The translations under genes were made by a program, and so were the position numbers. A DNA stretch of 64,000 nt from a bacterium. GTDB taxonomy: Bacteria > Electryoneota > Electryoneia > Electryoneales > Electryoneaceae. The notes beneath the pieces are model-generated. The model was not told the DNA's origin, did not search any database, and saw only the letters and a list, made by a program, of their open reading frames with translations. Positions 50,286-60,307 of this stretch are shown here, one piece after another. The stretch is from positions 1-64,000 of the forward strand of contig JANQEY010000012.1 in assembly GCA_028278125.1 (NCBI GenBank). Direction: 5' to 3'. Within the stretch, counting starts at the first letter, position 1, and each line of letters starts with the position of its first letter.

Positions 50286-52844
50286 ATGAAGCACGCATGT
50301 ATTCTCCTAGTATGTATCGCTCTGTTTATAAGTATGATTCCTTTAGTTCAAGCGCAGGAGTTCTATACCGGCGCTTTAAAAGAGGAGATCATGCCAGCAT
50401 GGATTCATCCCTCGCCATTTATAGAGTTTAATGGATCACCGGACGAACTGGACGATATGTGCGATAACTCTGAGGGCTTGCCACCGGTAGGCAACCAGAG
50501 CAGCCAGGGAAGTTGTACCGCCTGGGCAACCGCCTATTACGTCCTGACATACCTTCAGTGGCAGGAACACGGATGGGATCTGACAGATCCTGCCCATCAA
50601 TGCAGCCCTGCCTTTACCTATAATACCATTAATGGTGGAGTTGATGGTGGTTCGTATCCATCTGATGCCTTCCTGTTATTTGAAACAAGCGGTTGTGCTA
50701 CGATGGAAGACATGCCGTATGACGCAGGTGATTACACTCGATATCCGAGCGAACAGGCATTCATCAACGGGATGCCATTCCGTACGCTGGAAACCTATTC
50801 TATAAACACATACACATATTCTGGTATCCAGAACCTGAAAAACCATCTACTGAATGGAAATATCGCTGAGACAGCAATATCCGTCTGGGATAATTTCCAG
50901 AACATTGACAATTACAATTATACCTATTGTATAAATGATGTTTATGGTGATCAGCCTGGTGGCCACGCGGTTACTGTTATCGGTTTTGACGATGATTTTG
51001 AAACTACAGACGGCACAGGCGCCTTCAGAATGGTCAATTCCTGGGGCTCAAGCTGGGGTGACGATGGGTTTTGGTGGATGTCCTATGAAGCATTTATGGA
51101 TCCCTTGATTTCGTGGGGAGAAGCATTATACGCCTCCGACAGAATTGAATATGAACCAACGATGATTGCATATGCCAATATCGAGCATGGCGATCGATAT
51201 TCTATAAAACCATTTATGGGTATTGGTGATCTTGTAGATCCGGATCTTCGTCTGGAATATTATGATTTTTACATGGGTTCGCGTGCCAATGTTTCCTTCG
51301 AAGGAACATCTATGGTTCTCGATGTTTCTGACCTGAAGATGTATGTAGACGAATATGCAGCTAATGACATCTTCCTGGAAATAGATGACAGGGAACCATC
51401 TGATGGTCATTCGGGCACACTTTCCGATTTTTATCTCTTTGACCTGGAACGGGAACATTTTGCTCTGTGGCATGAAGTACCCATGATTCTACCGGACAAT
51501 AATGCATCATCCTATGCTGAACTGGTATTGTATTATTCAGCTACTCCGCCGGATAACCTTTCAGCTTCTATTGACCTCTCTACCGGTTACGCGAGCCTTG
51601 CATGGGACGCGCCAACTGAGCTGGATGATTTTATCGAGTACGTGATTTATCGCGATGGAATAGAGATTGGCACTTCAAACCAAGTCGTATATACCGATGA
51701 ATTACCGGAGTTCGGTATCTACAGCTACGAAATATTAACACGCTGGGATGAATGTTCATCGTGGCTTACTGATCCTCAAGCTGTTAATTGGATAGAACCC
51801 GTTTCACCACGATTCTCACGTATCTCAACCCTTGATGAAGAAGGTCATTTTACTTTCACATGGGATCAGTTGCGTGATTATGACCTGTTTTATGATGATG
51901 GTACTTTTGAGGCGCCGCTTAGCCCATCCGGCGATGCCCCACCCGGAATCTCCATAGCTCAAAAATTCACCGCTCCTGAAGATGGACAGGTCCTCAGCAT
52001 CGGTGCGTATTTTATGGAAACTAACCCTGATATGAACGGATGTATCCAGTTCGTTCTCCTTGAAGCCGGTAACAATGACCTTCCCGGTGAGGTGTTCTTC
52101 GAGTCGGAGTTGATCTGCCCAGGGCAAGACGGCTGGCTGTGGCATGATTTTGAAGACGAACGCTTAAATTGCCAATTGGAAGAAGATTTCTGGGTTGGAA
52201 TCCGCTGGCAGGATCCCGGGCTTGTACGCCTTGGCCTTGACCAGGATGGCGAAGTCTACCACAGTAAAGCATTGTCGATAAATGGTGTCAACTGGATTAA
52301 CATGGTCACAGTTGGCAATGCCATGATCCGGACAAAGTTTGGAAACGAGGAACGTGTAAATGATTGGACTGGTCTCCTTGGATTCAGTCTCTATCTTAAT
52401 GATGAATTAATTGGTCAAATATCCTCGGATAATCATATAATCTCAGGTTCATTACCTGAACACGGACTTTATGAACTCAGGGTTGATGCCAACTATCTCC
52501 AAGGTACCTGGATTGGATCCCCATTTGTATTTGAATGGGATGGTCAATTACTGGATGTAGATAAGAATGAGATTCCCCTTACCTGGAAGATCGGCAAGGC
52601 TTACCCCAATCCATTTAACCCATCAGCATCTATCGAGGTTGAACTGCAGAAACGAGCTTTCCTGGAGAGTTTTGTCTATAACATTATGGGACAACAAGTT
52701 GCTGTTCTCGCCAACGATCATTTTTCGCAGGGAACTCATCGCCTGAATTTCAATGCTTCTCACTTATCCAGTGGAGTATACTTTATCCGTACAAGTATTA
52801 CGGGTTATCTTACGGACACGCAAAAAGTAATGCTGGTAAGGTAA
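50286..52844 (+). CDS. Secreted papain-like cysteine protease (C1) with T9SS sorting domain
   Basis: An exported 852-aa protein. Signal peptide ILLVCIALFISMIPLVQA. The catalytic domain of family C1A covers about residues 45-290: Q and C in VGNQSSQGSCTAWATAY, H in GGHAVTVIGFDDD, and N in FRMVNSWGSSWGDDGFW, so the active site is complete. A C1-type propeptide is lacking. Beta-sandwich domains (fibronectin-like, PPDNLSASIDLSTGYASLAW) follow, and the T9SS tail runs from KAYPNPFNPSASIEVELQ to KVMLVR. The start ATG at 50286 has GGAGG nine bases upstream. A strong terminator follows. Confidence 0.9.
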   Translation: MKHACILLVCIALFISMIPLVQAQEFYTGALKEEIMPAWIHPSPFIEFNGSPDELDDMCDNSEGLPPVGNQSSQGSCTAWATAYYVLTYLQWQEHGWDLTDPAHQCSPAFTYNTINGGVDGGSYPSDAFLLFETSGCATMEDMPYDAGDYTRYPSEQAFINGMPFRTLETYSINTYTYSGIQNLKNHLLNGNIAETAISVWDNFQNIDNYNYTYCINDVYGDQPGGHAVTVIGFDDDFETTDGTGAFRMVNSWGSSWGDDGFWWMSYEAFMDPLISWGEALYASDRIEYEPTMIAYANIEHGDRYSIKPFMGIGDLVDPDLRLEYYDFYMGSRANVSFEGTSMVLDVSDLKMYVDEYAANDIFLEIDDREPSDGHSGTLSDFYLFDLEREHFALWHEVPMILPDNNASSYAELVLYYSATPPDNLSASIDLSTGYASLAWDAPTELDDFIEYVIYRDGIEIGTSNQVVYTDELPEFGIYSYEILTRWDECSSWLTDPQAVNWIEPVSPRFSRISTLDEEGHFTFTWDQLRDYDLFYDDGTFEAPLSPSGDAPPGISIAQKFTAPEDGQVLSIGAYFMETNPDMNGCIQFVLLEAGNNDLPGEVFFESELICPGQDGWLWHDFEDERLNCQLEEDFWVGIRWQDPGLVRLGLDQDGEVYHSKALSINGVNWINMVTVGNAMIRTKFGNEERVNDWTGLLGFSLYLNDELIGQISSDNHIISGSLPEHGLYELRVDANYLQGTWIGSPFVFEWDGQLLDVDKNEIPLTWKIGKAYPNPFNPSASIEVELQKRAFLESFVYNIMGQQVAVLANDHFSQGTHRLNFNASHLSSGVYFIRTSITGYLTDTQKVMLVR

Positions 52845-52940
52845 TGAGAGATTTCTGTTTTATAACCTGACGGCTGTTTTGAGAAAACAAATGGTGCTGT
52901 ATTGTAACTGAATGCGAAGATTTATTTCTTATACAAACGA

Positions 52941-52974
52941 GAAGAAGAGGTGCTCAAGCACCTCTTCTTTCTTA
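52941..52974 (+). terminator. Rho-independent terminator after the cysteine protease gene
   Basis: 12-bp perfect stem AAGAAGAGGTGC/GCACCTCTTCTT with loop TCAA, followed by TCTTATTT. It lies about 100 bases beyond the stop. Confidence 0.75.
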
Positions 52975-53075
52975 TTTATGCTCACTTTTATGGCCGCTGC
53001 TGATCAGTTCTCATGGACAACTTATATACCCAAACTTCTCAGAACTGCATCTTCAGCTAAACAATCAGATTTTAA

Positions 53076-53477
53076 CTATTGTCCGCCATTTCTTTCCATA
53101 AATATCGGTAAACGGGCTTTTCTTTCGTTTTTAGCTCGCGATGTTCCTATAAGGCCAGGAAAAAACGGACCCGGTTCACCATCAAAAGGTTGCGGTTCGA
53201 TACGGTCAATTTCATTCATCGGTTCGTTTATCGTATCGTAGTAAGGGATCACTATCGGGATATAATGCTCCCGTTCGTGCGCACCTTCGAACTCAAATCT
53301 ATCTTCAATCCATATGGATCCATCTTCATAGTTCCGCTCTCCAATAATCATTGTGGGCGGTCCCGGTACAGGCTCTCCGTCAAACGGCTGGATTACTTTG
53401 CGGGCAAATACTGTGGTTGAGACAAGCAGTACCAGTACTAAAACTAACGCTAACTGTGCAAGTGTATGGCTTTTCAT
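53076..53477 (-). CDS. Small secreted protein with repeated QPFDGEP motif
   Basis: Unrecognised 133-aa exported protein. Signal peptide LALVLVLVLLVSTTVFA. The mature part is about 105 residues, acidic in the middle and rich in proline. The motif QPFDGEP appears twice, near residues 29 (QPFDGEPVPGPP) and 95 (QPFDGEPGPFFP), each followed by an LIG/IIG element, so an internal duplication is likely. No T9SS tail. Start ATG at 53477 has CAGGAGG upstream. It lies by itself between the protease and a signalling gene. No function can be assigned. Confidence 0.72.
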   Translation of the reverse strand: MKSHTLAQLALVLVLVLLVSTTVFARKVIQPFDGEPVPGPPTMIIGERNYEDGSIWIEDRFEFEGAHEREHYIPIVIPYYDTINEPMNEIDRIEPQPFDGEPGPFFPGLIGTSRAKNERKARLPIFMERNGGQ

Positions 53478-53760
53478 AATGTCCTCCTGGTATGTGTATG
53501 ATATACGAAGCGTATGTCTTTATTAAATATTAGCAACTGGTGTGCCATAATAGCATTAATTCGCAGGAAGACATTCTAAGGTGTTTATTATTAACAAACA
53601 AACTCGTCGGTATTGACTCTATTCTGTCCTGGAAAATAGAATAAACGATTGTTAAATCTCCAATTTGCTACATGGAAGTAGCGATACGGGACTACTTCGA
53701 ACAGAGATTTTGGAAAGAGACAAATGACTGAATGAGGAGATTAATCTGTTGGTTCAGGTC

Positions 53761-54843
53761 CTAGTTTTTGGAGTGTTTTTTGGATTCATCGAGGTCAAGC
53801 ATTTCCAACCCGAGAACGTAAGGGGTGGTTTCAATCTTTGTTATGGACAACAGTTGGTTTACCAGGCTGTTGACTCTTTCAACAAGTCTTGGAATCTGGC
53901 TGGTATGATCAACTATCTGTTCCACTTTTTGCTCTTCACGCTGGGAAAGTTCTGCTATAAGCTGAAGCGCGAATAACGGCTGCCTGAACTCATGGGCAAC
54001 AGAACGAGCAAGTTTCTGCGTGGTTTCAAGATTCTTTTGTTCACGTAATGCTTCTTCGGCACGTTTCATTTCAGTAATGTCCCGGAAAATGGCATACGAG
54101 CATCGTTTTCCTTCTGAATCGCAATCTGAGGAAGTGACTGTCACGAGGATATCTCTTCTTTCCCTGTCTGGACGGACAATCACAAGCTCGTATGAGTCTT
54201 TATCACCATCCTGGCGGGATTTGGAATGTTCTTTAACCATTTCGAATTCTTTTTTCGTGATAAATTCGGAAAGGTTTTTGCCTTGCAGTTTTTTATAGCT
54301 TACCCCAAATATTTCTGCTGTTGCCGGATTGCAGATTACTATATTTTCGTCCTGATCAAGCTGGACTATTCCTTCGCCCTGGTTGTTGACCAGCAACCTG
54401 AATCTCTCTTCGTTGTTGTTTTTACCCGGTTTTGCTTTAACAGAGGATCTTTTATTCTTGACAATGTTCTTTAGAACAATTTTATGAATTATTGAGGTGC
54501 TGCCTTCACCTTTTAAGACGTAATCCTCTGCCCCGTTTTCTATGTAATTAATCGCTTCTTTTTCGTCATTTTCGGGCGATAGAATAACAACCGGGCAATT
54601 TAATTGATCTTTTAAACCTTGGAGGAGGTCCATTCCGGTTCCATCTTCCTGGTCGCGTTCAACCACCAGGAGATCCGGAATGTCTTTGGAGAGGATGTTC
54701 TTCGCGTTCTCGATACTTTTTGAGCGCGATAGATGAACTGAAATACCGGCTTTTTCCAACTCCCTGCGAATCTGACCGGCATGCCATTTGTCGATACCTA
54801 CAAATAAAATACGTTGTGCGTTTGTATTCTTCCTACCAGGCAT
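53761..54843 (-). CDS. Receiver-PAS-HisKA protein lacking the ATPase domain
   Basis: A 360-aa cytoplasmic signalling protein. Residues 11-125 are a receiver-like domain whose acceptor position holds Glu (E62 in LLVVERDQEDG), like a fixed phospho-mimic; K in YVLKGEG is kept. A PAS domain (about 145-255) follows, ending in SYAIFRDITEMKRAEEAL. Then comes a HisKA dimerisation helix with H284 in SVAHEFRQPLFALQLI. It stops soon after, without the HATPase_c catalytic domain. It may be phosphorylated by another kinase or only act as a dimer scaffold. GGTGGA lies eight bases before ATG at 54843. There is no frame remnant of an ATPase downstream. Confidence 0.8.
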   Translation of the reverse strand: MPGRKNTNAQRILFVGIDKWHAGQIRRELEKAGISVHLSRSKSIENAKNILSKDIPDLLVVERDQEDGTGMDLLQGLKDQLNCPVVILSPENDEKEAINYIENGAEDYVLKGEGSTSIIHKIVLKNIVKNKRSSVKAKPGKNNNEERFRLLVNNQGEGIVQLDQDENIVICNPATAEIFGVSYKKLQGKNLSEFITKKEFEMVKEHSKSRQDGDKDSYELVIVRPDRERRDILVTVTSSDCDSEGKRCSYAIFRDITEMKRAEEALREQKNLETTQKLARSVAHEFRQPLFALQLIAELSQREEQKVEQIVDHTSQIPRLVERVNSLVNQLLSITKIETTPYVLGLEMLDLDESKKHSKN

Positions 54844-55214
54844 CTTTTTTATCCACCATTTTAGCTATATAACGTGCTTCAGCTCTCATTAATATATTAT
54901 ATATCAATTATTTATGAGCCATTCTGATTTAACCTGAACATCCGATCACGTATATGAGAACAATCTGATGCTGCTGGAAGGTATGGTTAAATGATTACAT
55001 GATATGTGAACTGAGTCACTTTCCAGGTAAAAATGCGACTCAGCAACTAGGTTGGATAAAGAATATTAGTCAATAATTAAGTAAAAAAAAGCCCGGCTGA
55101 TGCCGGGCATATTTATAAAGGGGTTGAATTGCGGAATCTGGAGGGGATAGTGGTGCCGTGGTGTGGTGTGGGGAATTCCGCAACCGCCCCCTCATATAAA
55201 AATTCTATCTCATA
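54844..55214. other. Intergenic region between two - strand genes
   Basis: 371 bases. It holds the terminator at 55083-55110 for the upstream small secreted gene and A/T-rich sequence with TATATAT-like stretches near 54890-54910 that may carry the promoter of the receiver-PAS gene. Nothing else was seen. Confidence 0.4.
55083..55110 (-). terminator. Rho-independent terminator of the small secreted gene
   Basis: Read on the - strand: stem GCCCGGC/GCCGGGC with loop ATCA, followed by eight T. It lies about 105 bases past the stop at 55215. Confidence 0.8.
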
Positions 55215-55553
55215 TCATTTCACCTTGTTGCAGTGATCGTAACCGGAAACTTCAGGTCCCAAATAAATACCTTCTTCAGAATACAGTCTCGGAAAAATCA
55301 GGTTTCCTATCTTTGGTGATTGTACATCTTCAGGATCCCAGTAGAGTTCCGGTAACGGTTCGTTGCCAACGATAAATGGACTCACACAATATTCATGATG
55401 CTTTTCATAGTCCGGTCCACCATCGCCTGTATCATGTACTACCATCGGAATTGGCCGGTAATAATTCTGGTTATCGTTTTTAGCGAAAGCACTTGTAGAA
55501 ATAATCAAGGTAAGTAGAACAGCAAATATGATTAGTAATCTAATAGTTTTCAT
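55215..55553 (-). CDS. Small secreted protein, unrecognised
   Basis: An unknown 112-aa exported protein. Signal peptide LLIIFAVLLTLIISTSAFA. The mature part (about 88 residues) is rich in Pro, Tyr and Gly with two cysteines (HHEYCVSPF and YDHCNKVK), which could form one disulfide bridge. It begins NDNQNYYRPIPMVVHDTGDGG. It shares the size, strand and Pro-rich character of the protein at 53076-53477 but no clear motif. No T9SS tail. GGAGGGCAGGAAG stands before ATG at 55553. It has its own terminator. No function can be named. Confidence 0.68.
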   Translation of the reverse strand: MKTIRLLIIFAVLLTLIISTSAFAKNDNQNYYRPIPMVVHDTGDGGPDYEKHHEYCVSPFIVGNEPLPELYWDPEDVQSPKIGNLIFPRLYSEEGIYLGPEVSGYDHCNKVK

Positions 55554-55838
55554 CTTCCTGCCCTCCTGTTAATTAAGCCAAAATTCAGCTTCAGCAAGTT
55601 AAAAGGCAAGCAGTGTGCCAGAATGAGTAACGAGGATTTACAGCAATCTTATGGGATTTATAACTAACAGTTTAGGTGAGTGGAGTCGAGGAGTTTTCGC
55701 CTTACAGATCGTTAAATCTTCAGAAAAATCATAGTTACAACAGGCGCAATGCTACACAAAAACTGCGAAAATCGTAGCAATATGCTACAAACTATCAGAG
55801 CAGACAGGGTGATATTGTTTGTCCAGGATCGGACAGGG

Positions 55839-57638
55839 TTATTTGGTGAGATCAACCCAGACCGAATACGGCTGATCATTGGGCTTTATTTCCAGTATTT
55901 CAATATGTTCTGCGTAGGCAGGATGTATAAAATGAATCTCATGCCGTCCAAACGGAAGGTAGATTGGACTGCTGATGGGTGTTTTACCGATAGATTCACC
56001 ATTAAGAATTACTTCTGCCCAGGGGTTTGCCGCTATGGATTCAATTTCACCAACCAGGGACATCAGCTCAACATAATCTCGCAGGGTATCGCCCTGCGGG
56101 ATATAAAACGAACGGGTAACAGGCGGTAAATTCATCGTCGGATTATCCAGCCTGAGTTCTACTATTCCTGCCGGTAACCTTACCGGTCGGTTATATGGTG
56201 TCTGTGCGACAAAACGGTTTTCATGGTAGATGTTTGCCCAGGGATCAACATGGAGCATGATATACCCGAACTCTTGTACCGTTTCGTTATCCACCGGGCT
56301 TTCATCAATATCATTATATGCAAGTTCATTCTCCGGGTCTGACGGTTGAATGTCTGATTCATCAAATTCGTCTGTAGTCATTTCTTCAGACTGGTTCTCT
56401 ACGACTGCCGGAATCCTTTCGATGTTATTCTCCGGCACAGGTTCCTGCTGTTCATTTTCTTCTGCAAAACCATCTTTTACAGGTTCAATTTCACTGCTGT
56501 TATTCGCAGTGTCTAGAGGTGTGTCAGCTAAACTGTCGGCTTCAGACGCTATGACCATTTGAGCAGACGTATCTGATAGAATTTCAGTGTCTGTCTGGTA
56601 GGGATGCTTGTTATCATCAAACGCTCCGGAATTTATCAATACAAATACAACTACGACAGAAACGAGCATCAGCGCCCAGGCACTATATAAAAGCCACCTG
56701 GAGGGTCTCGCCTTTTTAGTTGGTATAATGGTCGTTGTGCTGGGTTTAACCGTCACTTCACCGTTTGCTGCAACCGGATCACCATTTAAGTCTTCTGGTG
56801 ATGCAATGTCTATCCATCCCCTGCGAACACCGTGTTTTTCTGCAAGAGTTTTAAACTGGTCTAATACCTCCCGTGTGTCCTGTGGACGTTTCTCCGGCTT
56901 TTTCTCCATCAACCAGAAGAGCAACTTCTGCAATTCCTGGCTTGCACCTTCGAGGGCATCGGGTCTAACACTCATCACACGGTTAAGCACCTGCGAAATG
57001 TTTTCAGCGTTAAATGGATTTATCCCGGTAATCAACTCGTACAATGTTACTCCTACAGCATAGAGGTCGCAGCGGAAATCCGCAGGCTGTCCCGCCACAA
57101 CTTCAGGAGCGATATAGGCAGGAGTCCCGATTACCGTGCCCTGCATTGTCACTGAAGGCGCACCTTCAAACTGTGCGAGGCCAAAATCGGTGATCTTTAT
57201 ATATCCACTCTGGCTAATGAGGAGATTGTTCGGTTTTATGTCCCTGTGAATAATTCCGGCATTGTGAGCGACTTCCAGCCCTTCAAGAATATCGATGGCA
57301 ATTGCCAGGATTTCTGTCTCGTTAAACTGCCCCTTGTCCCTCAACTTTTCTGCAAGTGAACCGCCGGAAATCCATTCAACAACCAGGTGTACGGATTTTC
57401 CCGTCGCCTGATAATCATAAATGTGGACTATATTTTTATGTTTGATCCTGGCGAGGGAACGTGCTTCACGTTCAAAACGGGCGAGAATATCCGTATCGTC
57501 AACTAACTGGGGATGAAGACGCTTGATCAGGACTCTTCTGTCCAGGGAAGGTTGATAACCCTCGTATACTGAAGCGATTGAAGATCTCGAGAGTTCTCGA
57601 ACAATCTCGTAATCGCCTATTTTTCTGATTTCTTCCAC
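55839..57638 (-). CDS. Membrane Ser/Thr protein kinase with PEGA-like domains
   Basis: A Hanks-type kinase of 599 aa. The catalytic residues are complete: K39 in RVLIKRL, E in ARFEREARSL, D133 in IIHRDIKPNNLL, D151 in DFGLAQ, and GTPAYIAPEVV. The nucleotide loop is odd: LSRSSIASVYEG has no glycine where GxGxxG is usual. A single membrane segment (about 315-337) follows a linker, then a long acidic outer region, then two PEGA-like repeats (HVDPWANIYHENRFVAQTPY and AANPWAEVILNGESIGKTPI) that may bind envelope sugars. GTG start at 57638 overlaps the end of the GAF-sigma54 gene by 22 bases, so the two are translationally coupled. Probably phosphorylates that regulator or partners. Confidence 0.87.
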   Translation of the reverse strand: MEEIRKIGDYEIVRELSRSSIASVYEGYQPSLDRRVLIKRLHPQLVDDTDILARFEREARSLARIKHKNIVHIYDYQATGKSVHLVVEWISGGSLAEKLRDKGQFNETEILAIAIDILEGLEVAHNAGIIHRDIKPNNLLISQSGYIKITDFGLAQFEGAPSVTMQGTVIGTPAYIAPEVVAGQPADFRCDLYAVGVTLYELITGINPFNAENISQVLNRVMSVRPDALEGASQELQKLLFWLMEKKPEKRPQDTREVLDQFKTLAEKHGVRRGWIDIASPEDLNGDPVAANGEVTVKPSTTTIIPTKKARPSRWLLYSAWALMLVSVVVVFVLINSGAFDDNKHPYQTDTEILSDTSAQMVIASEADSLADTPLDTANNSSEIEPVKDGFAEENEQQEPVPENNIERIPAVVENQSEEMTTDEFDESDIQPSDPENELAYNDIDESPVDNETVQEFGYIMLHVDPWANIYHENRFVAQTPYNRPVRLPAGIVELRLDNPTMNLPPVTRSFYIPQGDTLRDYVELMSLVGEIESIAANPWAEVILNGESIGKTPISSPIYLPFGRHEIHFIHPAYAEHIEILEIKPNDQPYSVWVDLTK

Positions 57639-59170
57639 TCGTTCAGACGGTAATGCAACCAGCGGAGGCTGACACCAAGAACCTCGGCTGTTCGGGTTTT
57701 ATTTCCATCCAGCTCGGAAAGTGTTTTCTGCACAATTTCTTTTTCATAATCACGCAGAGTCTTTCTGCCTTGCGCAGCTCCCCGGGGGATGATGAGATCA
57801 TCAATTGTAATTGTCGGATTTTCACCTGATAGAACAACTGCTCGTTCGATAGCGTTTTCCAATTCCCGTACATTACCAGGCCAATCGTAGTCTTCAAGAC
57901 ACCTTAAAGCATCCTTACGAAGACGCTTTTCCGTTGTTTTATATTTACCGGCAGCCTTCGTCAGGAAATGTGATGCCAGTAATGGTATGTCACTACGCCG
58001 TTCTCGTAAGGACGGCATTTTTATCGAAATCACATTCAAGCGATAGTATAAATCGTCCCTGAATCTGCCTTCCTCCACCTCATTTTCAAGGCTTTTATTA
58101 GTTGCGGAAACTATCCTGACATCCACATTACGTGATTCCGTACCGCCAACACTGCGTATCACGCCATCCTGCAATACCCGCAACAATTTTGTCTGAATCG
58201 CCGGGCTGATGTCGGCTATTTCATCCAGGAAAAAGGTGCCATTATTGGCTACTTCGAACAGGCCTCTTTTGTCCTGCACGGCACCGGTAAATGAACCTCT
58301 GACATGCCCGAACAGTTCACTTTCAAGCAGTGTTTCGGACAGGTTTCCACAGAATTGCGCCACAAATGGTTTATTTCGTCTTGGTCCGTTATAATGAAGT
58401 GCCCGTGCTACAAGCTCTTTACCTGTTCCGCTTTCACCCTGCAACAGAACTGTAATATCAGAGTGGAGGATTTTACGCATCAACACAAATACATCCTGCA
58501 TTGCAGGATGAACACCCACTATCTCGGAGAATCCGTAAACTTTCTGTACTTCAGTCTGCAGCTGAGCTTTTTCATCCTGGAGTTGATCAAACCTGGAGGC
58601 GTTCTGGTATGCCAGGGCAGCAAATGAAGCGAAAGCATTAAAAAAGCTCTTGTTTTCGTCGGTGAACTTACCGCGATCCTGCCGGCTGTCAACATAAACA
58701 GCACCAACAGGTTCACCGCCGATAATCAGGGGAACCGCGATCGCGGAGGTTATCTGGTGCATTACGACACTTTCGGAGCCTTCAAATCGGGGGTCCGTTC
58801 GTGCATCATGAGCAAGAACAGCAGCCCTCTCATCCAGGGCCTGGTTTACAATCTTGCGCGAGGGTTTTGCTGGATATTCTACCTCTTCCTGGGGAAGATT
58901 GTGGCTTGCACGTACTGAATATACCCCGTCATCACGCCCCTTGATAACAAGGAATCCGGTTTCCGCGTTTACAGTTTGAACGGCAATTTCTAGAATTTTA
59001 TTCAGAAGTACGTCGCCTTCAAGTATTCCAGTTAAAACCTGGACTACTTCTATCAAGGCCTGCACACTGTCGGAACTCAGTTGCTCAACAGAGGGAGTCT
59101 TAATGTCCGCAACAGAATTGCCGTTAATCTGCTTATTGTTTTCTACTTTTGTTTCAGTTGATTTTTTCAA
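57617..59170 (-). CDS. GAF-AAA+-Fis sigma-54-type transcriptional activator
   Basis: A 517-aa activator of the enhancer-binding type. A GAF domain covers about residues 40-190. The AAA+ domain has Walker A in [14 protein letters not shown] (about 243-256), the sigma-54 loop as GSFTGA (292-297; GAFTGA is usual), Walker B in [10 protein letters not shown] (311-320), and the sensor [11 protein letters not shown]. The C-terminal Fis-type helix-turn-helix is [20 protein letters not shown]. There is no receiver domain, so control must be by a ligand on GAF or by the coupled kinase. TTG start at 59170 with GGAAG seven bases upstream. Confidence 0.9.
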   Translation of the reverse strand: MKKSTETKVENNKQINGNSVADIKTPSVEQLSSDSVQALIEVVQVLTGILEGDVLLNKILEIAVQTVNAETGFLVIKGRDDGVYSVRASHNLPQEEVEYPAKPSRKIVNQALDERAAVLAHDARTDPRFEGSESVVMHQITSAIAVPLIIGGEPVGAVYVDSRQDRGKFTDENKSFFNAFASFAALAYQNASRFDQLQDEKAQLQTEVQKVYGFSEIVGVHPAMQDVFVLMRKILHSDITVLLQGESGTGKELVARALHYNGPRRNKPFVAQFCGNLSETLLESELFGHVRGSFTGAVQDKRGLFEVANNGTFFLDEIADISPAIQTKLLRVLQDGVIRSVGGTESRNVDVRIVSATNKSLENEVEEGRFRDDLYYRLNVISIKMPSLRERRSDIPLLASHFLTKAAGKYKTTEKRLRKDALRCLEDYDWPGNVRELENAIERAVVLSGENPTITIDDLIIPRGAAQGRKTLRDYEKEIVQKTLSELDGNKTRTAEVLGVSLRWLHYRLNEWKKSEK

Positions 59171-59251
59171 CTTTATCTTCCAGTTCTACAGAGACTGCAG
59201 GATCACAAATTATTCCCGAAATGGTAAAATGATTCCAATTAAACACAATAA

Positions 59252-60307
59252 TTATATAAATATCACAACTGGCTTATTGGGTGTGCGTACCCAGTTTCCA
59301 TTCATATCGTATAACATCAGTCTCCAGTTAAAATTATCACCCACTGAGATAGGATGAGGCAAATATAATTCGATCTGCTCGGTTGTTAATGTGTCCGGCA
59401 CCACATAAAAAGTAGTATCGGAAATCACCTCAATATTGTCCTCATCTTTCAATACAGAACGGTATTGCAATGGAATAAAGTCTACAGAAGCCGGATCCCA
59501 TGAAAGTATCAGATCTTGCGTCTCTATGAGGATCGGAGCATCACCCCCAAAATCATCCCTTAATCCGTCATACCTGAAATATTGCTCAAAAATAATGCTG
59601 TCTTGCGCGATTTCTCCGGCATCGTCCGTTGCTGTTACAACAAATATCTTGCCTAACCTTGATAATACTCTAAGTTCGCCATCATCAGGTGTTGTTCCAA
59701 AATCTTGTAGAACTGTATATAATCCATCATCAGTTTCCAGCAGTAATGTGTCGATATCTTCAACATCACCAACTGGATCATGATAGGTTACCCTTTCAAC
59801 AGCATTGTCAGGGTGGCTTACATATGCGTCAATAATGAAATAATGATCGAAAGTAGTGTCGGTTCTATGTTCCAGTCCCGTATATATTCTGATGCTGTCA
59901 ATGGATGGCAAACCATCCAGGTTAAAAACTATATTGCTTCTTTCACCATATAATACTTCAACACTTTCTACCGCTGGAACATATCCATCAACATCTACTG
60001 AAACATGGTTCAAGCCGAGGTTGGCACGAATTTCAGCTTCTCCCAGGTTATCCGTACGAACACCAATATCTGCACTATCAAGAAACACACTGGCGTCCGG
60101 GAGAGGTGCTCCATTGTTTGCCTTTACTTGTATCCTGATTAACCCCTCGTTTCTAAAATTTTCTGAACCGGGATCAGCAGGATTATCTCTCTCTGGCGAC
60201 CATGTGCAGCCCATAAAAAGAATCAGAATAGACATGACAAAGAGAAGCATAAAAGTCGGCGATTTAGATTTTTTATATTCAGTATCTAAATTCATCTCTT
60301 TAACCAT
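59252..60307 (-). CDS. Lipoprotein with carboxypeptidase-regulatory-like domain
   Basis: A 351-aa exported lipoprotein. The signal peptide ends in the lipobox ILFMGC, with acylated C34 (counted from this start). After it, TWSPERDNPADPGSENF is a stretch I associate with lipoproteins of FCB-group bacteria. Residues about 50-130 resemble a carboxypeptidase-regulatory-like or PEGA fold (GAPLPDASVFLDSADIGVRTDNLGEA); the rest is beta-rich and unassigned. The start is uncertain: ATG at 60307 or ATG at 60295; neither has a proper site. It follows the GAF-sigma54 gene's 5' side by 81 bases, on the same strand, so it may be the first gene of that operon. Confidence 0.75.
   Translation of the reverse strand: MVKEMNLDTEYKKSKSPTFMLLFVMSILILFMGCTWSPERDNPADPGSENFRNEGLIRIQVKANNGAPLPDASVFLDSADIGVRTDNLGEAEIRANLGLNHVSVDVDGYVPAVESVEVLYGERSNIVFNLDGLPSIDSIRIYTGLEHRTDTTFDHYFIIDAYVSHPDNAVERVTYHDPVGDVEDIDTLLLETDDGLYTVLQDFGTTPDDGELRVLSRLGKIFVVTATDDAGEIAQDSIIFEQYFRYDGLRDDFGGDAPILIETQDLILSWDPASVDFIPLQYRSVLKDEDNIEVISDTTFYVVPDTLTTEQIELYLPHPISVGDNFNWRLMLYDMNGNWVRTPNKPVVIFI

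Noticed and set aside
52912..53241. + strand frame of 109 codons
   Set aside because: It runs through the terminator hairpin at 52941-52974 and is antisense to the signal-peptide gene at 53076-53477, which has a strong ribosome-binding site.
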